Positions 18,801 to 26,697 of a stretch of 51,341 bases of DNA are shown one piece after another. The first letter of the stretch is position 1. Every line of letters begins with the position of its first letter. The DNA comes from Bryobacterales bacterium (GTDB lineage Bacteria > Acidobacteriota > Terriglobia > Bryobacterales > UBA6623): NCBI GenBank assembly GCA_028819235.1, contig JAPPMC010000156.1, forward strand, positions 1-51,341, read 5' to 3'. The position numbers were made by a program, and so were the translations under genes. A model generated the notes under the pieces. That model searched no databases. It saw only the letters and a list, made by a program, of their open reading frames with translations, and was not told the origin of the DNA.

Positions 18801-19248
18801 GCAGTTCGACGATCCGCCTGTTCTCGATGACCGTGCCAACCACCGCGTTCTCGCTATTCAGCATCGGTGGTGCGCCGGTGACTTCAACGACCTCTGTGAC
18901 AGTGCCGACCTCCAGTTCAAAGTCCACACGGGCTACGTCGCCCAACTGCAGCTCGATACCTTCACGTGAGGCCGTCTTGAAGCCTTCGTGCCCTACAGTT
19001 AGGTCGTAGATGCCGGGTACGAGAAAGGGGATCGTGTAGTTTCCGGATGCATTCGTCACGGCTTCACGGGACTGCCCCGTGGCGACGTTGATCGCTGCGA
19101 CTGTAGCTCCGCCGACTATCGCGGATGTCGGGTCCGCAATGTTGCCCGTGATCGCCGCGTAGTTCTGCGCCTGCAATGGATGGAAGAAGGCGCTTGGGGA
19201 AAGAGCCAGAAGGGTTACGGTTAAGGCAAGCCTGCCTCCGGTCTGCAT
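15862..19248 (-). CDS. TonB-dependent receptor, Oar-like with carboxypeptidase-regulatory-like N-domain
   Basis: This 1128-residue outer-membrane protein has a signal peptide (residues 1-27) ending near LQAQ. A carboxypeptidase-regulatory-like Ig-fold domain covers about residues 30-115 (ITGNIADPTSAIVGGATVAA, NASGNYTIPFLVPGIYDLTV). A plug-domain region follows (ELPLNGRNYLQMIALTSN) and then a long beta-barrel ending in the aromatic terminus LQFGLKYIF, as required for outer-membrane insertion. Oar-like receptors with this layout are greatly expanded in acidobacteria and probably import glycan or peptide fragments. The start is supported by a ribosome-binding site, AAGGAGAG, about 9 bp upstream. 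It is monocistronic as far as can be seen. Its ligand is unknown, and no SusD-like partner is present. Confidence 0.93.
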   Translation of the reverse strand: MQTGGRLALTVTLLALSPSAFFHPLQAQNYAAITGNIADPTSAIVGGATVAAINVATGQSREAVTNASGNYTIPFLVPGIYDLTVGHEGFKTASREGIELQLGDVARVDFELEVGTVTEVVEVTGAPPMLNSENAVVGTVIENRRIVELPLNGRNYLQMIALTSNVTAEMSPQTEGSARKGGERAQQVFSIAGQRNAFNRYTLDGIENTEHSYGLFAIRPSIDALQEFNVQTGVYSAEYGRNPSQVIVATKSGTNQFHGTVFHFHRNENVDAREWLLTGERNPFVRNQFGFTVGGPIVRERVFFMANYEGLRERKALERRANVATDRMRAGDLSASGRTIFDPLTRTYSTDAQGNERAVSAEMFPNLIVPQSRFHPITQKLLEFYPRATVPGDRILRNYTRDAKQEVDWDQFTQRVDFIESDSSSWFGRFSWSDEFFGQIATFQHQEQDVITTPMQAMLQNTRTFGSAIVNEFRFGYTLFQNDQVRFFSNERDVITELGIVGLVSPPALAWGVPSTGLGLGLSGFGEQVNGPFVQNSHVFQWVDNVSVVRGKHSLKFGGEFRRDRFNEAGVPFQRGSFAFRGVTTEDPTNRGRTGHPMADLLLGKPNRSQRSRVPANGLLRGSAVAAYFEDTWRVTDRLSVNLGLRYEYTPPYHDRYRGAMNVLLFDPGVTDDIRVDPNSRVPLMVRAGAGDFHEGLPYHWHDGIPKASSEEAGLPKSLVENDRNDFAPRIGVAWRPGEKTTIRTGFGVFYIQDIAEIHYDLARNIGGRSDFIADRERHDADLADPWRVERERFVCSNWAGDCQGPTFTLAVNTKRRTPYSLQWMFNVQRQLDDATTLEVGYLGTGGRKLERLVLWNQAVHRAGPDDFSSVVDRRPWGDEYGLIQTSNGVVSSSYNAGNLKLRRRFSGGLTYLVGYTWSKSMDNGSGIRVRGGEEEQAAFLYDLRAERALSQFHTGHRWVTSFLWDIPGVNRQGVLTKIINGWQIGSILTFSTGTPINVSRIGDRNNTGTGTRPDATGVDPHPENPTADRFWNIDAFSDANRELLVREGTSGRNVLRRPGVAQWDFSLTKNTTITEGQRLQFRFEAFNFANHPNWNPPGRNIRAPRTFGVVTSARTMRELQFGLKYIF

Positions 19249-19460
19249 GGGAAACTCTCCTTGAAGTCGTTCGCTGTCCGATTCGCCGGATTCGGGGATT
19301 GAGGATCCGCGCCCAGTCGTGTTCGCCGTGCGAGCGAGACTGATGTGGAGAATGTGGGTTCTCCGTTACAGGTCTTGATCGGCGATTCGAACGTATACAT
19401 TCTTCGTCGAAGCCCCTCGCGCAGCATTCTATAGCTGCAACTTCGGGAAGTCAAGCGCGC

Positions 19461-20190
19461 TCATCCGGACGGGCGCGTTAGCGCATCCGGCTCCTGCCTC
19501 CGGTAGTACCGGTGAATCGGTCGGTAGGCCACGGATGGACAATCCTCACTTCCGGCCATCCTCTTCTGCCGCTTCAATCTGAAGCGGTCCTTCTGCGACC
19601 TGCTGAGGGGCACCCGCATCCAGATCCGCTTCACTTGGTAGATGAAGGTCCCGAGACTGCGGTAGCTGGTCGGCACGGCATGGTATTGCAGCCAGCCCCG
19701 GAGCACCTGCCCCAGCCAGCATCCCGTCTCGTACACGTCTCGTTGTCTCGTTGTATGCGTCGTCGCAAGGCTTCCCGCGGGGCCTGGAGGGGTCGTCTCA
19801 TTCGCTTCCCTGTCGCCTTGTGCCCCAGCGCGAGCCGTCTGTTCCGCGTGTCGCGACAACAGTGCGTGAAGCCTAGGAAGAGGAACGTCTACGGTTACCC
19901 CTGCCCTCGCTACCGACGGTTCGCTGGCGCAAACCGTCAGCACTCGACCAGCCGGGTCTTGACAGGGTGCACCCTCAGGCCGAATTGCTCGCATCTCTCT
20001 TGCACGTCCCTCAGGAACAACTCCGCGTCTCCGCGATACTGCGTCGCGACCACGAAGTCATTGGCGTAGCGGATGATGTACACCTCGCCACGCGCCACCT
20101 GCATGCGCCACTTGCGGTCCCACCGGTCGAGCGCGTGGTGATGGCAAAGTCTCGCAAGCCCGACGGACCGTCGGAGGTGTCGATTACGTC
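19461..20190 (-). pseudogene. Group II intron reverse transcriptase/maturase, multiply frameshifted remnant
   Basis: Two overlapping minus-strand frames carry adjacent parts of one group II intron RT. The upstream part (about 20140-19957) reads HHALDRWDRKWRMQVARGEV, then IIRYANDFVVATQYRGDAE and FGLRVHPVKTRLVE, which are the palm domain and catalytic strand. The downstream part (about 19740-19560) reads WLGQVLRGWLQYHAVPTSYR, then LGTFIYQVKRIW and SQKDRFR, the maturase X/thumb region. Between them the family sequence (FAPANRR, FLGFTHCC) is split between frames, so there are at least two frameshifts. The fingers domain is missing and the catalytic Y-A-D-D is changed to Y-A-N-D. The element must be inactive. 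No intron domain V or intron boundaries were recognised. Confidence 0.85.
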
Positions 20191-20594
20191 TCCGGGGCCC
20201 GCCCAACCTGAGCCCTTTCAGGGGCTCACGACAGCAGAGTGGGCGAGCCGATTTGCTCAGTCCTGCGGGATGCTTCCCGCTCGTAGGCCGACTCATAGGC
20301 CGTGCAGCCGGAAGAGGGTGGCTGGTCAAAGACTCGGCCGGCCGGCGGCTGTCTCAGGCTTCCTTGGCGCTGTTCCGATGATTTATGAGCCGATGGCGGC
20401 TTCAGGCTGATGGCGCGTGCCGCGGTTGGCCGCACGGAGATTCCCCGTTGGCATCGGCGGGAGACGGGGCAGTACACTTGGAACGTTCGGGCAGTCCCGT
20501 CAGGCTGCCGGGGCGTGCAGTTCTTGTGCTCTGCATAAGAGCGTGCAGCGGGGACTTGGACCTAGGAATCGAGGGCGACTGATCGGGGCGAGGT
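20191..20594. other. Intergenic gap between RT remnant and Ogt gene
   Basis: This stretch may hold further decayed group II intron sequence on the minus strand, since the RT would need its missing N-terminal part here, but I could not read it. It contains a perfect 7-bp hairpin at 20209-20228. The 3' end should hold the promoter for the alkyltransferase gene, but no clear -35/-10 pair was found. Confidence 0.35.
20209..20228. repeat. Perfect 7-bp inverted repeat (hairpin)
   Basis: TGAGCCC and GGGCTCA enclose the six-base loop TTTCAG. It lies just upstream of the readable part of the degenerate group II intron RT. There is no T-run, so a factor-independent terminator is not supported. It may be a relic of intron RNA structure. 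Confidence 0.4.
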
Positions 20595-21140
20595 GTGGTT
20601 CAGCAAGTGCGCAGTGCCGCGATGATGCAGGCGTCAAAGTTCCAAACGCCGCTGGGCGAGATTCGCTCGCTCGCTACTGCCAGCGGGCTCGCGGCCGTGT
20701 ACTTTCCTAGGCAAGCGGAGCGGATTGAAGCAAAGTTGTCTCCCGGTGGCCTGCAACGGGGCCACGGGAACATTTCCCTGCTGCAGGCTGAGGCGTTCCT
20801 GGCGTGTTACTTCGACGGGGACTTGGATTATGCGCCTGAAATCGCACTTGATCTCCGGGGGACGCCCTTCCAGGTCAGCGTGTGGCGTGCGCTAGAGGCA
20901 ATCGAGCCGGGCTCCACGGAGACCTACGGTCAGCTTGCAACGAGGCTGGGCCGTCCGAAGGCGATTCGGGCCGTTGCTGCGGCGGTGGGCCAGAACCCGG
21001 TGTCGATACTCTTGGGCTGCCACCGGGTGATCGGGGCCGACGGGGCCCTGACCGGGTATGCCGGTGGACTCTCCGCCAAGCGCTATCTCTTGGACCACGA
21101 GCGTCGCTACCGCGATGGGCCCGGTGTCGTGACGGCTTGA
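20595..21140 (+). CDS. ogt: Methylated-DNA--protein-cysteine S-methyltransferase (Ogt/MGMT family) with variant active-site motif
   Basis: This 181-residue protein has the MGMT C-terminal domain: GTPFQVSVWRALEAIEPGST, then TYGQLATRLGRPKAIRAVAAA with the arginine finger R125, QNPVSILLGCHRVIG, and GALTGYAGGLSAK. The family repairs O6-alkylguanine by irreversible transfer of the alkyl group to the active-site cysteine, here Cys142. The almost invariant P-C-H-R-V motif reads G-C-H-R-V, so the proline before the acceptor cysteine is lost. The Cys, His and Arg are all kept, so activity is still likely. The GTG start has a GGGGCGAG purine tract just upstream, and an in-frame ATG at 20622 is an alternative. 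It converges on the cyclase-family gene. Confidence 0.92.
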   Translation: MVQQVRSAAMMQASKFQTPLGEIRSLATASGLAAVYFPRQAERIEAKLSPGGLQRGHGNISLLQAEAFLACYFDGDLDYAPEIALDLRGTPFQVSVWRALEAIEPGSTETYGQLATRLGRPKAIRAVAAAVGQNPVSILLGCHRVIGADGALTGYAGGLSAKRYLLDHERRYRDGPGVVTA

Positions 21141-21176
21141 TCGCCCGCGCGGAATGCCTCCCTCGTAGGCCAGGTG

Positions 21177-21196
21177 CCGTCCGGTGTACCGGATGG
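21177..21196. terminator. Putative bidirectional hairpin between convergent genes
   Basis: CCGTCCGG and CCGGATGG form an 8-bp stem (one G-T pair) around the loop TGTA. It lies between the stops of the convergent ogt and cyclase genes. No T-tract follows on either strand, so it would need Rho or be a weak terminator. Confidence 0.35.
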
Positions 21197-21207
21197 GCGA
21201 TGTCCGG

Positions 21208-22152
21208 TCATTGTCCTTCCTCGTCGGGAACAAACGCAATGGCCCGCGTCGGACTGCCGGACTGGTCGATGATCTTGAGTGGCAGCGCAATGTAGTATGC
21301 GCCGCGGGTTGGCAGTTCTCCGAGGTTCGTAAGCAATTCCTCCCAGCTCATACCGTGCTGAAGACCCGCCAGATGCGTGGGCTGGCCGTCCTCGACCGGG
21401 CCCATGGATGGGCCGTCCGTGCCCAAGTGCCAAACGCCTTTCTCGTGGAGATAGGCGACCGCCTCCGGAGTGGGCGCCGGCCACCCAGGTGCAGACTTGA
21501 GAAGCAGCGGCTCAAGCGTGAACCGCGTCCCTTCCGGCATGGGCATGTAATAGGCGTCCGAGTACCCGCTGCGGAACAGCACTACTTCGCCGGCCTGGAT
21601 CGGGCCGTGCTCGGATTCCCATCGCTCGATGCGCTCCACAGTGATTGGGGCGGAGAGTCCCGGCTCGGCCGCGTCCCGAATATCCGTGACGTCGATCACC
21701 ACGGCCGGTCCTTGCATGCGGTCGAGGGGATACCTGTCACCTGTCATCGCGCCCATCGGCCCTGCGTGAGGCAGCCCGCTGTCGGGCGGCGGCACGAAGT
21801 GCGCCGGGAAGTCGGTCTGCGTTCCCGTGTGTTCGTCGATCACGAAGCGTTGCGAATAGTACGGTGCCGCGCTGGGCGTCGCTGGCGTGCCGTACTCGTT
21901 GTTGAGGACTTCGAACCAGTTGTTGGTCCAGCGCGCGAACGGAGGATTGGCGCCCCAGTGGGCGGGGAGGAATTCCGACACGAGCACCGTAAGATCCACG
22001 ATCCTTGAGCGCGCAGCGATCTGCGCCAGATCAGCGTTCGTGGAAGGACTGGCAGCGGATTCTCCGGAGGTGACGGCATCCTCCGGAATTGCTGCACATC
22101 CGAGCCAGCCTGCGAGTGAGAGGGTAGTGATGAAGATTGTGGTTCGCGACAT
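21208..22152 (-). CDS. Cyclase-family (kynurenine formamidase-like) lipoprotein
   Basis: The protein has about 314 residues from the ATG at 22152 (the frame is open to 22248). A lipoprotein signal precedes Cys19 (LAGWLGC). The body matches the cyclase/kynurenine-formamidase-like metal-dependent hydrolase family: it starts RIVDLTVLVSEFLPAHWG and carries the metal motif HTGTQTDFPAHF, followed by VVIDVTDI, EVVLFRSGYS and WHLGTDGPSMG. The consensus metal motif is H-x-G-T-H-x-D-x-P-x-H; here the central histidine is glutamine, which may change metal binding. Family members hydrolyse amides or cyclic compounds. Surface or periplasmic location is inferred from the lipobox. The substrate is unknown. 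Confidence 0.87.
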   Translation of the reverse strand: MSRTTIFITTLSLAGWLGCAAIPEDAVTSGESAASPSTNADLAQIAARSRIVDLTVLVSEFLPAHWGANPPFARWTNNWFEVLNNEYGTPATPSAAPYYSQRFVIDEHTGTQTDFPAHFVPPPDSGLPHAGPMGAMTGDRYPLDRMQGPAVVIDVTDIRDAAEPGLSAPITVERIERWESEHGPIQAGEVVLFRSGYSDAYYMPMPEGTRFTLEPLLLKSAPGWPAPTPEAVAYLHEKGVWHLGTDGPSMGPVEDGQPTHLAGLQHGMSWEELLTNLGELPTRGAYYIALPLKIIDQSGSPTRAIAFVPDEEGQ

Positions 22153-22374
22153 GGCGTGCTTTCTCGACCGCGCCCGGGAAACGCGGCTACAAGGCGGATG
22201 ACTCAGGTTCCGTCCCGTGCCTAGCACCGGCCGCGATGTGCCCCACACTGTATCAGCGGGATAGGTCCTCTCTTGTGACGCCCTCCGCGGCGGGACAGGG
22301 CACCGTTCCCCGGGGCGCGTCGGGCCGCGATGGAGTCCCAGACGCTGCGCCGTGCGAAGTGCGGCAACCCCGCA

Positions 22375-23754
22375 CTATCCGTCCGGCGCCTGTCGGTGCC
22401 CGCTCCCAAACAGGGCGTCGGGGTTGTCGTGGAGGAGCATGCGCGCGAGTTCAACGCTCTCGGCTTCTGTACTCCAGCCACCAGCGACTCTTTCTGCAAG
22501 GACTCGCGCCACGTTCTGTCGGGCCATCTTGGCGTGCGCGTAGCTCAGCTCGGGATAGCGGTAATCGCCCCCGAATCCGAAGATCTTATTGCACGGGACC
22601 GTGTCGAGCAACTCGTGAAGCGTGCGTATCGAAGCGGTCGGCGAGATGATGTGTGCCCAGCACAGATCGACATAGACGTTCGGAAACACCTTCGCCATCG
22701 CCGCTGCTTCGCTTTGGTACGGGTAGCTCATGTGGAAGAGGTCGAACTTCACCGTCGGGAAGAGGAAGAACAGGTTTGTCAGGTGCGTCGGCTTCGAGTT
22801 CTCAATGAAGTTTCCGTTGCCGGCATGCAGACCGGTATGGACCTGGACCGGGACTCCGCTGGAGGCTGCAAGACCGAGCAAGTGATGGAACATGTGGTCC
22901 TCCATCTGGCGGTACGAGCGCTGCACTCTTGACCGAAAACCACTGGGAGGCGTCTCGCCGCCGCGCAGTAGAGCCTGTAAGCTGGCCGCCGCGTCCGCTT
23001 CGGCAACTTCGGCGTAGCGGATCTCGCGGTTGTAGGCCAAGGTGGACTTCACGGTCACCATGCCGATCTCGAGGCTCTGCTCGAAGCTCCTCTCCATCGC
23101 GCGCTTGAGCGCCGCGAGATTAGTGATCGAGACATCCGTGAGTTCCTCAAGCTCGCGAATGTCGGCCGGCGACTGTGGAGCCACAAATCGGTCAAACTTC
23201 CGCGCACAGACAAAGAACCGGGGATCGGGTCGGACAGGGGCAGCGTTCCAGTAGTCGTCAAGCACGGAGTACTCGATGTTCGCCCGGCGAATCAGTATCT
23301 CCTCGTAGAGTCCGGGTTGGTTCGCTCGCTCGATCCTGCGGTTGATCTCTTGGAGCGTCTCGGAAGAGATCCGTTCGATCCCGTAGATATCGCGGACCGC
23401 GATCCTGAGGGCTTGACCGTAGCCAGTGAGCTTGGCGTTCTCCCAATGGGGCTCGAACGCCTGCCACCGTCGATACGGCGCTGCGTTACTGTCTCTGACC
23501 AAGTCCAGATCGGCGCCTGAGAGGCCGGCCGATATGACATCGCTGATTGCGTAGTGTCCCGCCAGCGTGAAGAAGTCCACGCTTGTGGCCGTGCGATCCT
23601 CTTCGGGGAGGATGTGCTCGTGGGTGTTGACCAAGGGGATTGCCTCTATGGACTCCAAGAGGTCGGCTTCAAGACTTGGAGTGGGGGAGGGTGTGGCCTG
23701 AGCTGCCGTCAGGGCGCTGAAGGATCCGAAGAATGTGCGGCGGTGTATGGGCAT
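22375..23754 (-). CDS. Amidohydrolase-family protein, probably Tat-exported
   Basis: The protein has about 459 residues from the ATG at 23754, giving an N-terminus MPIHRRTFFGSFSALTAAQA with a Tat-like RR motif; the frame is open further to 23937. The mature part begins with the H-x-H motif of amidohydrolase TIM barrels (LVNTHEHILPEE). Further candidates for metal ligands and catalytic residues are PVQVHTGLHAG and the terminal FGFGGDY. The layout recalls uronate-isomerase-like and metal-dependent hydrolase branches that act on small organic molecules. The precise reaction is unknown. It follows no visible operon partner; the cyclase gene downstream on the same strand lies 222 bp away. Confidence 0.85.
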   Translation of the reverse strand: MPIHRRTFFGSFSALTAAQATPSPTPSLEADLLESIEAIPLVNTHEHILPEEDRTATSVDFFTLAGHYAISDVISAGLSGADLDLVRDSNAAPYRRWQAFEPHWENAKLTGYGQALRIAVRDIYGIERISSETLQEINRRIERANQPGLYEEILIRRANIEYSVLDDYWNAAPVRPDPRFFVCARKFDRFVAPQSPADIRELEELTDVSITNLAALKRAMERSFEQSLEIGMVTVKSTLAYNREIRYAEVAEADAAASLQALLRGGETPPSGFRSRVQRSYRQMEDHMFHHLLGLAASSGVPVQVHTGLHAGNGNFIENSKPTHLTNLFFLFPTVKFDLFHMSYPYQSEAAAMAKVFPNVYVDLCWAHIISPTASIRTLHELLDTVPCNKIFGFGGDYRYPELSYAHAKMARQNVARVLAERVAGGWSTEAESVELARMLLHDNPDALFGSGHRQAPDG

Positions 23755-25485
23755 GGCACCAATCATCCTGACGCGCTTTGGTCGACGTCGCAACGACCAA
23801 ACGGCAGAGTGGTCCTCGTTGGTCGCGAACACCCGGGGAGGGTCCCGAACTGCGGGGCGTGTGGAATCAGCGTCTCCAGTCACCGCTCTCCGTGTGGCCA
23901 GGGTGATGCGGCCGGAGACATTGCGGTCCGGCGGCATGGCCTAGAAGGAGTTAGGGAGAAAGGTTCCGTTGGACGCTACATCAGTGCCGGGGGCGGGTTT
24001 GGGAAATGTCCGGAGGATCATGGCTGGCCATTGCCGGCGGAATACTCTCGCAAGAGCTGACGCCAGAGGCCTAGCTCAGCGGACTACGGTGCACGGAGCG
24101 CGCTGGGCACCGAATCGACGAAGAGCTGCGGCACAATCGGCACGATCTCAAGGATGAGATCCATCTGCGAGCGGCTCAACTTCGTCTTGAGCCTGACCAC
24201 AGTCGAGACGTGGTCCGCGGTCGAGTGCAGACCCGGAGTCGTGCCATTCAGGTGCATCAGCAGCACTGCGTCACGGTCCGGCAGTCCCAGCACCCGAAGG
24301 CTGGACCGTGGCGCCACGCCCATTCCGCGGCGGCTTGGAAACTCTACGGGAGTCCATCTGGGCGTGTGACCAGCGCCGCCAGTCACGGTTCCAGTTGGGC
24401 CTGCAGCACGGACTATCCAAGACCTACGTAGGAGAGTGTCGCGCGGAATGACGACATCGGAGGTTGGTTGAGGTCTGTCTCCATGGTCTCCGCGGAGGTT
24501 GAGGGCCTGGTGTGCGATGGCCCCGGACGCACGAATGCGAGGGATTCGGGCGCGTGCTGTGATCGTCTTGTCGTGACACCGAAACACGTGGGGATTCAAG
24601 TCAGCCCGGCAAGTCCGCAGGATTGCCTTTTTGGGTCCCCTGTGTGCCCGCAATTCTCCCGGCGTCCCAATACCCGTTCATTCCTTCAGTGTGTGGGCTC
24701 CGGGCCATTGACACTGGGATCGCTGCTATCCGTTACCTTCGCCAGGCGCGGCTAGTGCAGAAGTGTTGGGCGCAGTTGGAGTGTGGAGTGCCCGTGTGCT
24801 GGTACCTGCCGGCCCATGTGGGCAACTCGCAAGCCGCAGGTCGGTGGACTGCGGCGAGATGGAGGACCACTCGTTCTACTGGGTGCATGCAGTGTCTCTG
24901 TCGCCGCAAAAGGTCGGAGGACGCCTCGCCGAGTGTGTAGGTCGAGAAGCTACATGAGGATCTGGCGGGGATCCAGCAGATCGCGTCGCTGTGCGCGATG
25001 CAGGGCCGAGCCGCATGTTGACGATGGCAATTAGACCCGGCGTGGCCCAGCGACCCCTGACGGGAGCCTTTCGCCTCACCAAGATTCTCCCGTCGGGCAA
25101 ACGCTGCTAGGGGCGTTGAGCTATACGCAAGAGCGCGTCCGTCCCGTCACATGTCTGAGCTGAACCCTTGCCCGGCAGCTCATGGGCGTCAGGGCTTGGA
25201 GCCTCGCTTACCGTGGGCCCGAATTGGCTGGTCCAACGGCCTACCATGCCCGCGGGAGGCAGACAAACGCCAACATCCAGACAGGGTTTCCCTCGCTAGA
25301 GCGAGTTCACACCTCTGATGTCTGGACCAGACTCGTGCCGCCATAGCGGTCACGCCCCGTCGAAGAAGCCACTGTGGCGCCATTGCCCTAGACTTCCGCC
25401 AGCACTCGACAATTTGATCGCCCGCGCTGTGTTCTGGAGTCCCTGGCCGTCAGTTCCCGGAGCGCCGGTGATAGCATGTCGGCCG
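23755..25485. other. Gene-poor stretch with one possible gene fragment
   Basis: About 1.7 kb lies between the amidohydrolase and the sialidase. The only coding-like segment is the minus-strand 79-codon frame at 24084-24323, listed separately. The other frames have unnatural composition (arginine-, serine- and proline-rich) and look like non-coding GC-rich DNA. No RNA gene, repeat array or insertion-sequence end was recognised. The divergent promoters for the two flanking genes must lie near the ends. Confidence 0.4.
24084..24323 (-). CDS. Unrecognised short ORF, possible 3' gene fragment
   Basis: The 79-codon frame from an ATG at 24321-24323 to TAG at 24084 has a natural residue mix (GLPDRDAVLLMHLNGTTPGL, then SRSQMDLILEIVPIVPQLF) and strongly GC-rich third codon positions. 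The frame stays open upstream to 24653, but that part is not protein-like. I do not recognise the family. It may be the end of a lost gene or a small protein. No ribosome-binding site is evident. Confidence 0.3.
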   Translation of the reverse strand: MGVAPRSSLRVLGLPDRDAVLLMHLNGTTPGLHSTADHVSTVVRLKTKLSRSQMDLILEIVPIVPQLFVDSVPSALRAP

Positions 25486-26643
25486 ATGGCAGCACTGTCG
25501 CGGCGTGAGTTGTTGGTTGCGGTGGCGCCATCTTTCGCCGCTGGTCAGGGGCGGGGATTTGAGGAGGTTGCCCTCTATAGAGCTGGAGACGGCGGATACC
25601 ACACGTTTCGGATCCCAGCCCTATTGACGGTCTCTTCGGGGACGGTGCTTGCGTTCTGCGAGGGCCGCCGATTCAGTAGAGGAGACAGTGGCGAGATTGA
25701 TCTCGTCTCGAAACGTTCTGAGGACGGAGGTTTGACATGGTCCCCACTGCAGGTCGTTTGGAGCGATCCACCGAACACCTGCGGGAATCCGTGCCCGGTC
25801 GAGGACGATCGGACAGGGCGCATCCTGCTGCCGATGACTTGGAACGCTGGAACCGACAACGGTCGAGAGCTGCATCTGGGCACGGGTGTGGACACTCGCA
25901 GGGTGTTCTTGGCCCACTCAGCAGACGACGGCAGGAGCTGGTCTCAGGCCCGCGAAATCACCTCGCAAGCAAAACGCCCGGACTGGTGGTGGTATGCGAC
26001 CGGACCGGGGGTCGGGATCCAGATTCGCGACGGTGAGCACGCCGGGAGGATTGTCATCCCGGCAAATCATACTTCCGATGTCCACGGTTACGCCGCCCAC
26101 GCGATTCTCTCGGACGACGGAGGGGAGAATTGGGCCCTGAGTTCCGTGATCAGTCCGGGATGCAACGAGAGCCAGGTGGTCGAACTCTCGGACGGACGAC
26201 TGATGATGAACTGCCGCACCCAGTCCTTCACCAATAGGGAGCGCACTGGTTACCGGGCAGTGGCGTTCAGTTCCGATGGCGGCGAGACATGGAGCGCGCC
26301 CCGTCCCGATCCCCATCTGGGCGATCCGCGAGTTCAGGCAAGCCTGTTCCGGTACTCCTGGCCGGGTTCTGGTGGCCCTGGCCGGGTACTGTTCTCGAAT
26401 CCGTCCCCGCCGATTTCCAAACAGCCCGGAGAGCGTGTCCGTATGACGGTGCAGGAGAGCAGGGACAACTGCCGGACGTGGCCGGTCAGCCGATTGGTCC
26501 ACCGAGGACCGGCTGCGTACTCGAGCTTGGCACGCTTGCCGGACGACCGGGTCGGGTTGCTTTACGAGGCCGGCGAGAAGAGCCCCTACGAGGAGATTCG
26601 GATGGCACGGTTCTCGATCGACTGGCTTGCGGCCGGACCCTAG
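25486..26643 (+). CDS. Exo-alpha-sialidase (neuraminidase-like) with N-terminal export signal
   Basis: The protein has about 385 residues from the ATG at 25486; the frame is open to 25318, but the upstream extension is not protein-like. The N-terminus MAALSRRELLVAVAPSFAAG looks like a Tat or Sec signal. Sialidase hallmarks follow: the F-R-I-P motif (TFRIPALLTV) carrying one of the three catalytic arginines, an FCEGRR segment, and several Asp-boxes (SEDGGLTW, SADDGRSW, SDDGGENW, SSDGGETW, and a weak SRDNCRTW) marking the blades of a six-bladed propeller. It would remove terminal sialic acids or related sugars from glycans outside the cytoplasm. A decayed Gfo/Idh/MocA gene lies directly downstream. 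Confidence 0.92.
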   Translation: MAALSRRELLVAVAPSFAAGQGRGFEEVALYRAGDGGYHTFRIPALLTVSSGTVLAFCEGRRFSRGDSGEIDLVSKRSEDGGLTWSPLQVVWSDPPNTCGNPCPVEDDRTGRILLPMTWNAGTDNGRELHLGTGVDTRRVFLAHSADDGRSWSQAREITSQAKRPDWWWYATGPGVGIQIRDGEHAGRIVIPANHTSDVHGYAAHAILSDDGGENWALSSVISPGCNESQVVELSDGRLMMNCRTQSFTNRERTGYRAVAFSSDGGETWSAPRPDPHLGDPRVQASLFRYSWPGSGGPGRVLFSNPSPPISKQPGERVRMTVQESRDNCRTWPVSRLVHRGPAAYSSLARLPDDRVGLLYEAGEKSPYEEIRMARFSIDWLAAGP

Positions 26644-26697
26644 AGCCCACTGACGGCCGGGATCGAATCTAGCTGGTGGGCGGCCATGGAAAACGGG

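Noticed and set aside
20595..21140. Possibility that the alkyltransferase is a catalytically dead alkyltransferase-like protein
   Set aside because: Those proteins replace the acceptor cysteine (often by Trp). Here the cysteine is kept; only the preceding proline is changed.
24468..25034. Several overlapping plus-strand frames in the gene-poor region, considered as recombinase or transposase remnants
   Set aside because: No catalytic motif, terminal repeat or consistent family similarity could be read in any frame.
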